Source: Burhinus oedicnemus (Eukaryota > Chordata > Aves > Charadriiformes > Burhinidae). Taken from it: 64,000 bases of DNA. A program made the position numbers and the translations under genes. Under the pieces are notes generated by a model, which saw nothing but the letters and a program-made list of their open reading frames with translations, had not been told where the DNA came from and searched no databases. Where the stretch lies: NCBI GenBank assembly GCA_008921705.1, contig VFFE01007631.1, positions 1,366,106 through 1,430,105 on the forward strand, read 5' to 3'. Shown here one piece after another: positions 24,221 through 34,772 of the stretch; within the stretch, counting starts at the first letter, position 1; each line of letters starts with the position of its first letter.

Positions 24221-27200
24221 GTGAGTAGGAAGATAGTCTGCTTAATTCACTGATCCTGACGAGATGTCACCTACAGCCATCAGTTACATGACATGGCCAG
24301 AGCATGAGAAAGGAGAGTTTTCTCTTCAAATTTTATATTTCATACATATAGGGAAACTAAAAGAGCTTCAAATTCTGCTTCGAGATTTTTGTCTCTGAGG
24401 TGTTCTGTACTTTTAAGAGAAGTTTATTGGATCCTTTTCACAGTTCGCATCACCTTCATTATGTTCCTGACATGTTCTGGTCCCCCCTGTCAAATGTCTT
24501 GTTCCTCCATCTTCAGGTCATTGCAGGGTGGCTACTGTGTATTTTCTTAAGTGACTAAATATGGATCCCTTCAAAGAGCATGAATGTTCCCCAGGTTTCT
24601 GGAGGGGCCACTAATGAGCAATGTGATTTTTCTCCCTTCTTGCCTCCCTTTTGTAGCCCTTATATGAAGCATGTCCACTCTACACCATGCAGCTCATGTA
24701 CGAACATCTCATTTTGTATCCAAGTAGTTCGCTTATCTGTGGAGCTTTGTGCTTCTAGTTCTGAGTGAGCTCCACTATACACCTCTGAGGTTTATACTCA
24801 TGTTTGTTGCCTTTATAGTCTTCCCTGCCTAAACTCTTAAGCTAAATTCTTATTGGGAACAGAATACAGCTAGGGTTCACGTAATTAGACCCGTTTCCTT
24901 CTCCCACACCTGCTTTCTTAGGGAAAAAAAGAGTCAGATTTCAGGCAGAAATTAGACCTATAGTGTAAGCATTGTCATTGTAACAGAAGAAGTAGAAGAA
25001 ATCATTAACCATGGAAAAGATCAGTACTTGCTGAAATTTACGGTGTTACGTGTGCTTGTACAGTCAGAGCAAAATAATGTTGCATTGCCTTTGTTTCACA
25101 GCTTGCCTTTTCAAACTAGGAGCTGGATTATAACGCTGAGATAACGGTTGATATCCAAACAAAATTGCTAGTGAACTTTCAGTTATTTGCCACCTCTGCT
25201 AGAAAAATTTCAGTTAAAAACGTTTCCTCAGTTCTCATTTGGCAAAAGTTGTCCATGTCTTCTGCTATATTTTGTCTGAGAAGCAGCTCTCAGACTGTAT
25301 TCAGGGCAGCTGGTGGAGAGATTCTGTCTTTCAACTGTGTACAAAGCAACTAAGTAGTCAAAATCAGCAGAGATGAGCCTTTCTTGTACCTGATGCATAT
25401 GCCCTTGCATTGATAGGAAGGTGTGGTGTTCAGCAAGAACTTGTTGCTCTCGTTTACACCCACAGAAGAGCGGTTGCATCCCGTCACCCTGGTTTAGCAG
25501 TATTTGTGCAGCACTGTTCTTCTGGAGTATCTGTAGCTGCCAGGAGGGAGGAGAATCCCATCTCCTCTGCGCGCACACTGGTGATAGCAGAAGTGTCAAG
25601 TTAAAATAAAATTATGTAAGTAACTTCACACTGACAAAATTGGGGTAATGTGTTTCGTTCTACTGGAGGGAATGTCACTGTGATACACGGACTCGTCACT
25701 AAACTGGCATCCACCCTAAGAAGAGCTATTGGCGTTCTTTTGCTGGTAAAGCAAGCGTGGCATGGTGAAAGCAGTGCAGAAACTTAGGGTAAACCTTGCT
25801 GTGGCTGTTTAAGTCATTACTGCCCGCCAGCTACTTGTTGACACTCCTCTGCTGAAGGTCAGTGCCCCACAAGGTTAGAGCAAGGGGTGTAGGTGGCTTT
25901 GTTCAGTGGCTTCTTGGCTTAAACCAAGGCTGAAAGTCGAGTTGGCGCTCAAACAGACAAGCTCACAGGAGCAGCTGGGGCTTCTGTGCCTGAGCTTCTC
26001 TGATGGATCTGCCATAGGAACTTGAGGCACACAGAAGGGGTTGACCACTGAAGCATGGCAATGGAGTTGAGAGAAAATGTTAAAAGAATTTGTTGGTCAT
26101 GAAAGAAGCTTTTGAGCATCATTATAACCTTAAGTTTATTAGCATCTAACACATCTTTCAAAGTAGGATTTATACTGCTAACTAGTACAGGCACTTTTGG
26201 AGATTTTACCCTTCTCTTCATGAAGAGAACTTTCTGACAATAGTGTGATGGTCTGTCAGAGAATTACCTCATCATGTAAACAATGCTAGAATTATCAGTA
26301 ATCTTGCAGTTTTACCAAACTAAAATTAGTGGAAAACAGTCTAAATATTTTACAGCTGTGCCACATTACACAGTAATTGCATACTTAATAATACAAGATT
26401 TACACTAATACTTACAAGGAAAGTTAATTAATTTGCTTTTTATATTAGTTTTTTTTCCTTAAAAAGACTTGCTGAATGCTTCATAACTTGTCTATATTTA
26501 TTTCATGTTATTGCTAACATCTTCAAGTAACAAAGTTTTAATTTGGTAAGGTTTAGAGTATTACACACTTAAACCTAATTTAAGTGTCCTTTAAACAGCT
26601 CTAACCATGTTTCTTTTTCCTTAAAATTCTTAATTTGTATGTCCAATAATGACATGGACACACAGAACAACAACAATAAAAAAAAAAAGCAACAAAACAA
26701 GAAAAAAACAGAAAAAAAGAGAAAGAAGTCAAAATAACCACCTTTACAGCTGTTAAAGGGAGTGAGACACCAACAGAAAAGGAAAATTGAGGTGCTGTTA
26801 TTCTGCTACTTGAAAACGTATGGTACTGTGCACATATAAAGTTTTCGATAGGTTTTTTTTTTTCCTGTTCTTTAGCCAGAAATTATTTAAATTTTGCTTT
26901 AAGTTGATTTGAAGTCATTAGGACTAATCAGTTATTATTAAGTATGTCTTTAAGTGGTTTCTTCACCAGAGGTAAATTGAAGCACTTTATTTTCCTGAAA
27001 CAGAGCCCAAAGCTCTGCTGGTGCCTCTCACAGAAGCCAGCTTAATTCACATCAGCTTTCTCACCATACGTTGTGGTGTCACCTGGGTCTGCACATCCGT
27101 CTTTCTAACTAGCATAGTCCTAAAAATGTGGATTTTCCTTTCCCAACAAAACAAAACATGACACAGACTTTCTAATGCTTCTAACCTCTGTATTCGTCAA

Positions 27201-27659
27201 AGTCATGATGAAAGTTTGATTATTTTCTGGGATTCCGTGTGCTTTTGCAGGCTTGTGAGTCTCTCTTAAAATTCTACCTACTGTACTGTCAAGAAGCATT
27301 AAAACTATTCCTTTAGGGTGTGCTGTGTTCTGGGATTCAGCTGGCCCAGCCTGCTGGGGTTGCTGTTTGCCTAGGACAAGTCAGCTTTTTGCCCATTTTT
27401 GTCTGTCATTGGAATTCTGAAAAAATGCCTTTTTGCTACTGTAGGGCTGGCATGAAAATCTCACAGCTCCCACAGGCTTTCTCTTTTACTTCCACTTGTG
27501 TTTCTGACCATTACTCTTTATAATGTTGCTGAGAAAGCTGTGGCCATTTCTGGGACCCCAAATCCAACTGGGATTTTTTTCTAGGTATTTTCTGTTTCAT
27601 ATCTTTAGGGACTGTAATGTGAACATCTAACACAAGCCATTTTGGGGAAGAGAGTGTCA

Positions 27660-29835
27660 GCAAAGGCCAATCCGCACTTTATTATTGCTCTGCAATTGTG
27701 TGACCTAAATATATGTTAGAGTTTGCCTCTGCAGCCTTTTTACAAAACTCTCACACATTTTCAAACTGTTTTCTGTCAATACTTCAGATGGGTAATAGTG
27801 GATAGCTGTGGTGACATGTCTAAACCTTCATTCTGCTTAAATTCCTGCCCATTAAACTGTGTGCTGTGGTCAGATATTGTGGAGATAAGTTGTAACAATA
27901 ACAATGAAAGTAGATTTGAGATGCCCAATTATTTCTTTATCTGTAGCATCTACCTCTTTGCAGAGAGGGACAATATTACTCCAGGGAAACTCTTGAGTTG
28001 TTTATTTGGGTAGTTGGTTGAGCATTTTTTTTTTCTTTTCACCTGTTGCTTAGTTTTGCTGCTTTTTTTTCCTTTGAAGTTGGAGGAGTTGGGATCTACG
28101 GGACTGTGTGGGTGTTGGCGCTTTTTCTCAGTCAACACTAGCAACAAATCTACACCTACTTTTGTTCATTTTTTTTTTCTTGGTGTTACCAGTCTTAGTG
28201 ATCTTTTGCTTAACACAAAATCCTTGCAAATTAATTTCATATCCTTCTAAACTTAGCATGTTTTCATCAGTATACCTTTCAATAAAAGTTAGCTGCCTCT
28301 CAATAAAATCAAACCTACTAAGTAAAAAGCACTAAAATTGTTGATAAAGTCTGAGGGGGAAACTGCCAAGCCACTGCGTGATCAAGTTTTTAATTACTTT
28401 TCTTTCACCCTTATTTGGGAATTTCAGTATAAATGAATTCTCCTAGCAACCTGGAAAGGTGGGCATTTCCATTTCTGTCCTCTGTTCTGCAGAGCTTCCC
28501 AGTTATGGGAAATAGGACCTTAAAATTATCATGGGTTTTGGCTAGCCTTCCCAGCAATGCTTAAATTCCTTGCTGAGATGGAAGACATGATACTGTTTAG
28601 CCAAATATTAGATATATTCACTTCTGGTTTTGTCTAGGGGAGTGGGATGGTGCTTCTTATATGCCCTTCTGCTTTGTTCCCCTACTGATTCACAGAGGTA
28701 AGATCGTCTCCCTCTTCCACATACTCATTCCTTTGTACCTGCAGCTTCCTACCTGCTTTTTCATTTGCCAGTTGAATTGCATTGGAAACCCTTCTTGATT
28801 TAAAATTAATAGAGGCCTTATTGGTTATTCATCATCTACTGAACCATGTTCTTCGCTCCTCTGAACACTTCTCCAGTTATCTTGTCCACTTGGTCCATCG
28901 TTTGCATACTGTGCTATTTCTCAACCAGTTGAAAAGCTTTACTATTTATTGCAGTTGTTGTATGTGTTTGGGTAGGTTTTTTTCCCTAAATGTGTAGTTT
29001 TGCCTTGCCTTCTGTTGTTTGCCACTGATCGCCATTCATAGGCTGTGGGTGAGAGTTTTTTTGGCACAAGCTGACTTTGTGGAAAAACCTCTCAATGTCT
29101 TGCTTCCTTAGGATGTTTTCCTGTACTGTTTTGAGTTCTCCATCACTGTGACAGTGTCAAAATGTTGTGCCGCAGCATTGTGACTAGACTAACACAGAAA
29201 CTTCAGTTTGCTTTGAATGACTGCTATTACAAAGCTAGTTTTGGTTGGTTGTGCCAAAACCTGATTCTGGGTCTTCCAGCACTTCTGAGGGTTTTTATCC
29301 CAGATCCGTCCCAACAGCAACTGAGTTTCTTATAAAGAATTTAGTTAACACCTGCAAAATTGCGAGATAGGCTTCGGTACTTTTTGTATTTTCCATTTAA
29401 AAACACATGTCTCTCACCTTTCCTTTTACATGGAAAGCAGTTCTCTGCAAATTTCTGTAATACAGTTTCAATACAGCTTCTTCTGCCAAGTTAACTGAAA
29501 ACTGTTAAAATCAAGTGCTTCAGAGTCAACTATTGTGAGAAATAACACCACTCCCTTTTCTTTTCTGTTTTCACCCACTCCTTGTAGACAAAGAGAGAAG
29601 CAGCGTTCAAATCTCTTTCACTTGCCTTCCATGCTTCTGGAGAGTTTCGGTTCTACTGTCGAGCTTTTAACTGCTCTGTTTGTGGAGTTTTCTGTGATTT
29701 ACTTCAACTGTAGCAGCATTTGTTGTTCAGAAATGAGTTGCAGTGAAAAGAAACATAATAAGGCTACTTCTTCTATCGTTGGCTGCTTTCTAACTGGCCT
29801 GCATTGCTTATCACCGAAGTCTGCCTGCTAATAGA
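27660..29835 (-). mobile_element. Fossil Ty3/gypsy-type pol fragment (integrase region)
   Basis: Three blocks in order on the minus strand resemble the C-terminal half of a gypsy-type pol of the K02A2.6-like kind. Block 1, about 29835-29640, reads IEEVALLCFFSLQLISEQQ and then MLLQLK, stop, ITENSTN, like the acidic spacer before integrase. Block 2, about 29145-29010, reads KQDIERFFHKVSLCQKNSH and then PQPM, like the 'DIE.F...C..CQ......EPM' end of the integrase zinc-binding domain; the first cysteine is lost. Block 3, about 28012-27700, is the catalytic core: EVDATDKEIIGHLKSTF, then after a frameshift ISDHSTQFNGQEFKQ (second catalytic Asp at 27869-27874), then after another shift YYPSEVLTENSLK with the glutamate in the expected place. 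Frameshifts, stops and an apparent gap of about 1 kb between blocks 2 and 3 show it is dead. No LTRs were found. Family naming is from memory of motifs. Confidence 0.6.
28013..29009. other. Interruption inside the gypsy-type fossil
   Basis: About 1 kb separates the zinc-binding remnant from the catalytic-core remnant, where an intact integrase would have only about 40-60 residues. The stretch has no similarity to pol that I can see. It contains T-rich runs (about 28026-28035 and 28171-28180) and a splice-like pair on the plus strand (28638-28697, between TTTTGTCTAG and GTAAGA). It could be a later insertion or heavily decayed pol sequence. Confidence 0.4.
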
Positions 29836-31245
29836 CCACACTCCAAATTATTTAGGCCAGGACCTAGGTTTGTTATAAAATCCACTGAAGTTTCCATTAA
29901 CCATTTCAAGGGGAATAATAGGAAGGGTCAGCCTAAATTACAACGTCTCATTCAGTGTCCCTTAGCTGTGCCATGCTTCTCTTCCTTTGTTAGTCCTACA
30001 CCTGTCCCCCAAATATTACACAGCACTGATCCATCCTTCCTTCTTTCTTTGGAGAAACAATTTTTTCTCTTTTGAAAGTTTTAGAATGAGTCGGGATCCT
30101 CTTTCTGAGGAAGCTTTACTTCAGTGACATGCTTTAAATGTTATTTCTGGATGTACTGTATCTTTGGACGGCAAACCAACTTTTTCATTCACTTTTCCAG
30201 CCCATCTTGCCCCTACAGATTCATACAAGTAGCCTGAAACTGGCAACCAGCAAAATCTTATCACTTTATACACCCCAAAACAGTTCAGCCAAAATGTATA
30301 ATTAAATCAAAAACATCATAAATTTTAACTAGCTTTTCAGATTTCTCTGTGAAGTGAAAGATGGGAGAGATGTCATTTGTCTTCAGAGAACTTATCATAA
30401 CTTGAATAATAAAATTCAGAAGTAGGAAAATAGCTATTATATATGAATAATTGCGCTGAGTATTTCCCAATTTGCGTATTTGATGCCATATCAAAATATA
30501 TTGCAATGTAAGCCACAGGATTGAATATAAAAAGAATATTTTTAATTAGAAAAGAGCTTTTATTCCACTTTCGATAATGCCTATCAAAAATATATTTCTT
30601 AAAAATCTGCACTTTATTCAATTAGAAAAGCTCAATTAATCAACAAGAGCCAAATGAGTTCTGTTCAAACTAATGAAACATAACACCGTTTACTCCCTTC
30701 ATCCATTCATTTCTTTAGAGGTCAATTTTGTGACTGTGCTGCTGTAAGGCTATTTCAGTATTGGTGATTTTTTTTTTTTTGTAATGCATTCCAGTTCCAG
30801 CATTCAGAATGGGGTTGCAGAAGGATTAGTCTATCTCGCAATTAATGCATGTATAGCCACTGGAGTGCCTGGTAATAACAGCTTCCGACAAGAATGGATG
30901 GTTATTGAAATAGAATTCTATCTCCTGTAGAAATAGTTGGGAATCAATAAATTATTATTCCATAAATTATTAAATCTATAGACATAAGATGACCATAAGT
31001 TGAGTTCCTTCTCATTAATTAATTAAATGAGAGCATACACCCATTGTTACCATCTGTCTATTAATTTAATAATTTATTGAATAATGGATGCTGATAATAC
31101 AAGGTTGAACATGATGATATCCATCTTCAGTGCTTCTCCAACATTAATGAGCTTGATACTACATCAGTCTGCTCCACCCTTTTGGCAAATGTCTTTATTT
31201 AATACGGTCGAACGGAACGTGTTGTTTGTACGTGTAATCTGGCAG
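29836..31245. other. AT-rich non-coding DNA with ATTA cluster
   Basis: RT or RNase H remnants of the gypsy-type fossil might be expected here on the minus strand, but I could not recognise any. From about 30940 to 31100 there is a dense group of ATTA/TAAT cores, including near-palindromic CTCATTAATTAATTAAATGA (31011-31030) and two copies of ATAAATTATTA-like sequence about 16 bases apart. A small cluster of five CpG lies at 31205-31232. I see no gene. Confidence 0.45.
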
Positions 31246-31398
31246 GTACTTCGTTTCTGACAAACATCTGTTCTACCAAAAATTTGGCTTTACAACAGGC
31301 ACTTTTTTTGGAGCAGTGAGGTGGAGTGAGGCTCTAAAATGGTACCATGAAAATAAAGAAGAGAACAGGAACAAAGCTGATGTGTTTAAACAGGCCAG
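31246..31398 (+). CDS. Candidate internal exon, unrecognised protein
   Basis: One frame is open from 31238 to a strong donor, CCAG|GTAAGTAAG, at 31399. With the acceptor ATCTGGCAG| it gives 153 bp, phase 2 to 2. The peptide includes VSDKHLFYQKFGF and GAVRWSEALKWYHENKEEN and ends KADVFKQA plus a split arginine codon. A second possible acceptor, TTTACAACAG|GC at 31297, has a better branch-point-like sequence (TTCTGAC, 37 bases upstream) and would shorten the exon to 101 bp and change the entry phase. The tail is charged and alanine-rich and could be helical. It joins in phase with 34715-34772. I do not recognise it. Confidence 0.35.
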
Positions 31399-34300
31399 GT
31401 AAGTAAGCCATTGTAAAACTGTAGACCTGCTGAGGTCAATCAGCTAGCTCTTGCAAGAATCACTTAGCAGATACCATAGTCTTGAGTTTGATGGTAAATC
31501 TCCAGATTTGTTATTAACTCTTCATGCAAAATTGAAAGCTCTTTTAATGCCACCTTGCCCTATTTCTAAAAAAGGAGACAAGAATTCCTGTCAACCCTTT
31601 CAACCTCCGTTACATTTAGGTTTTTGAAAAGTTGTGTACTAAACATTATACACTGTTACTAGTAAGAATGTGGCTTGTTTAGGATGTGGCTTGGATTTCT
31701 TATCCAACTGTCTAATTAAATCAAATTTTACTTAAACACAGTGACTCCTGAATCTAACGGAAGTCGTCAATGCTATTTTCAGTGCTCTGAAAACAACATT
31801 TTCTGGTGAAGTTGACTTCAAGGTAACTCTGTGCTGATGTACTGATGTACATCATTAAAAGCTAAATCAAATCAAATGAACACTTGCATATCCCTGTGAC
31901 CTCCTAGATTGTGTTGTACAGAGCTTCGACTGGCCCTTGCAGGCTATATTGATTATATATTATCACATACACCAAATGATCTTTGAGAATCACATTAACT
32001 AGATAAATGTCCTAAATACATTTAATTGAATTCACATGCTTCTCTTCAATAAAATGAAGAGATGCCAGAAAACAACTTACATTTGAATTTATTTCTCTTA
32101 TCTACAATGATTAATCAAAATTTTTGTTTTTACTGCTAGATAATCACAGCCATGGAGTCATGATCACATCAAATGGAAGACTATGTTTGGGAAAATTCAC
32201 TAGTGAAAAAAATAACTGAGTTATAACTGACTTGGACCTAAATGAATAAAATGGGTGGCAAAGAGCAAGCATGAACTATTGTACAACGAAAGTAGTTCAA
32301 ATATAACAGGCCATATTTTTATGCATGTGAATTTCCTTTAGTAAATGGAGACTTGTAATGGCTGCAAAAGAAAAAAAAAAAAAGGGATTTCATCATACAG
32401 TGGTTGTTATTAAGACTTCATATACAGTTACCTGTGCAAGGTATCTGCAGTAATAAAAACATGTTAATTTTCTTTAGTTAAATGATCTCTGTCTCCAGGT
32501 CTGTGACTTCAACAAAATATTAAAGCTTGCACATTCTATCCAACAAGGCAAAATTAAATATTTAACTGTAAGAATAGGCTTTGGGATTTTAGCATATGCT
32601 TTATTATTTTGCTATCTAAGGATAAATTGCAAAAACCAGATGGTTACCTTACCCAAAAAAATGCATTGAAATTGTTAGAAAATTTATCTTGAGCAAGAGC
32701 TTCAAAATTTGACTCGTAGTGTACAGTGGTGCATACTGAGTCTTGTATGGTGCCTGCAGATAAGACTAATGGCATGTGCATAACCTTGATATAGCTACAA
32801 AATAAGCATAAGACTGGCCCTATAGTCTTCTTGTAAGGAAAACTAATGAATACATTTGATAGGAGTTTTCCTTATAATGGAATGCAATTTTGTACCCTAA
32901 TTTGGACTGAAGCACAGCTGCTGGAACCTATGAAGAGACTTGTAGAAATTTCAGTGGGAGCTGGAACAAGCTCATGATGTGCAGCAATATGTGAAGATCC
33001 TCCCTCTACCCTCCAAAAAAATCCTATGCCCCTCCAAATGCAATCCAGACAATGGATGTATTAAACTTGAACTATAGTATTGCGTCTCACCAAAAGAAGT
33101 GGATGAGACTATATTTGTAACATCATCAACAGCCTTAAATACAAACACATATTTTTCTAGATGTGGCAATAGATGGCTCCACTTACCAAAAGAACATGAC
33201 CTTATTCATATTTATATTCTCTTAGTCACTCCTTCAAGCCAAATTCACCTGCAACTCAGCCCACTAGGGAAATTAAAGCACAGCCTGAGACAGCAGGACT
33301 GGGGGTTACAAGAAAGGCATACCTGCATTCATAAGAGGTCCTTGCCAGTTTTACCCTGTGCAGAGAACTGTTGTAAACCCTGTGCTACTGGTTAGCCCTC
33401 AAAAGAGGGCGTTGAAGAAGTAGTGAAGTGACAAATATGCTTTGTGCTGTCATTTCAAAGAAGGATGAGTTTTACATTCCTAGCAAATTGTTCTAAATAT
33501 GCAACAGAAGCTTTACCTCTAAATCAAAGATAAAATATTTTAACCACAAAGGGGTTAGGTTTACTAATGCATATGCATTTTAGTGTTGTAGAATGTACAG
33601 AATGTTTCATGTGAAATATGCATTATACACTTTATATATATATATATATATATATATAAGAAAAAATTCGGGAGAAGAGAATGAAACACGTGTGCAGGTA
33701 TAACACCCAGATATGCTACCCATGAAAGGATGAGTAGGTAGCAACATTGTGATTTATTAGAATAATGGCATAGAAATAGACTTACCCTGTCATAAACTTG
33801 CGGGCAAGCTATTTTTCTCTTATGCTAATCATAAATCACCATTTTGCTTTTATGCTTGAAGAGAAACACCTCGGAGTACCTCAGGCAGTAACTAGGGAAC
33901 GAATGGTTTTCATCCAAAGGTCAAGACTGAATCTTACAGAAATTTCCATTTTTATGCCATCTGGATGCGGATACTACAGTACAGTATTTAGATCCAGATC
34001 ACTGTTAATAGCTCTGGTGATAGAAACTCCCCTAAAGGTGAGAGTCTTTAACAAGGAAATGTCAATGCCCCAGTCAGAGAGAATAATTTTCTGTGAGACC
34101 TAATAGTGATTTAAGTGACCAACGTTGGGATGTCACGGTACAAGTGAGGGATGTGTCATCAATACTGCAACCACAAATAAGGTCTGTCAGGGAGAACTGG
34201 AAACCAGATGGAAAATACTGAGTTTCTCTAACTCCATTGATTAAGATGGTCTTGGTTAAAAGCCAGGAAATCTCGCTTAGTGCCCTGAAGCATAGTCCTT

Positions 34301-34714
34301 GGCTGCTGTTATATTCAGTCTAGATCTTGGACCCTTATCTGACCTCATAGCACTAAGGAAGAAGATCAAGCAAGAAATCTTCCTGTTCTGAAAATGCTAT
34401 CTAAATGGCCTGTGACATAGCTTTAACACAATGAATTTTGGATTGAAGTTGGTCCTATGCTTGTTTTGTGTGCTAGCATGGAAAATACTTGATATGGCTT
34501 TTGATGTTGCTCTGCTGTCTTACTACTTCATGACATTGCTGACTATCCTTCCCTACTGAAGGAAGGACTGTTGAAGAGGTCATATACAAAGGTGCCTCTT
34601 TTCCTCCTCCCATCAGAGACCGTGTGGGGTGCTCTGAGCCCAACTGCTCAGCCTTCTTTCAGAATCATGATCCAGTTCATTTTTAGAACATTTTTTTCTC
34701 TTTTTTTCCTTCAG
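31399..34714. other. Unique non-coding DNA
   Basis: AT-rich sequence with a (TA)13 microsatellite and an A run at 32371-32383. The patch 33798-34400 has longer open frames and more even composition than its neighbours and may be an old unclassified repeat. I cannot name it. Confidence 0.5.
33633..33658. repeat. (TA)13 microsatellite
   Basis: Thirteen uninterrupted TA units. Likely length-polymorphic. Confidence 0.97.
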
Positions 34715-34772
34715 GGACCTTGAAAGAGCAGCTAAACTCAGGAGAGCACTGGGAGGCCTCTGGATACTGCAG
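34715..34772 (+). CDS. Candidate internal exon, 58 bp, phase 2 to 0
   Basis: A long pyrimidine tract (CTCTTTTTTTCCTTCAG) is followed by 58 bases and the donor CTGCAG|GTATGAG. The open frame reads DLERAAKLRRALGGLWILQ. With the preceding 31246-31398 block, the split codon AG+G restores arginine and the two peptides would form one charged, alanine/leucine-rich, helix-like stretch. The agreement of phase and character is the main support. No known family comes to mind. Confidence 0.35.

Larger units (their letters stand above)
19817..27659. other. Unique non-coding DNA with isolated exon-like blocks
   Basis: Homopolymer T runs occur at 20057-20068, about 20702-20714 and 21939-21948. An A-rich patch spans 26661-26736. 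A perfect 12-bp palindrome TGTGTATACACA lies at 23483-23494. Apart from the two splice-flanked blocks listed separately (20755-20809 and 24178-24220), I see no gene, and no interspersed repeat that I can name. Confidence 0.5.

Noticed and set aside
28638..28697. 60-bp block between TTTTGTCTAG and GAG|GTAAGA with an open phase 2 to 2 frame
   Set aside because: The splice sites are good, but it lies within the interruption of the retroelement fossil and the peptide is hydrophobic and featureless. It is kept only as a remark.
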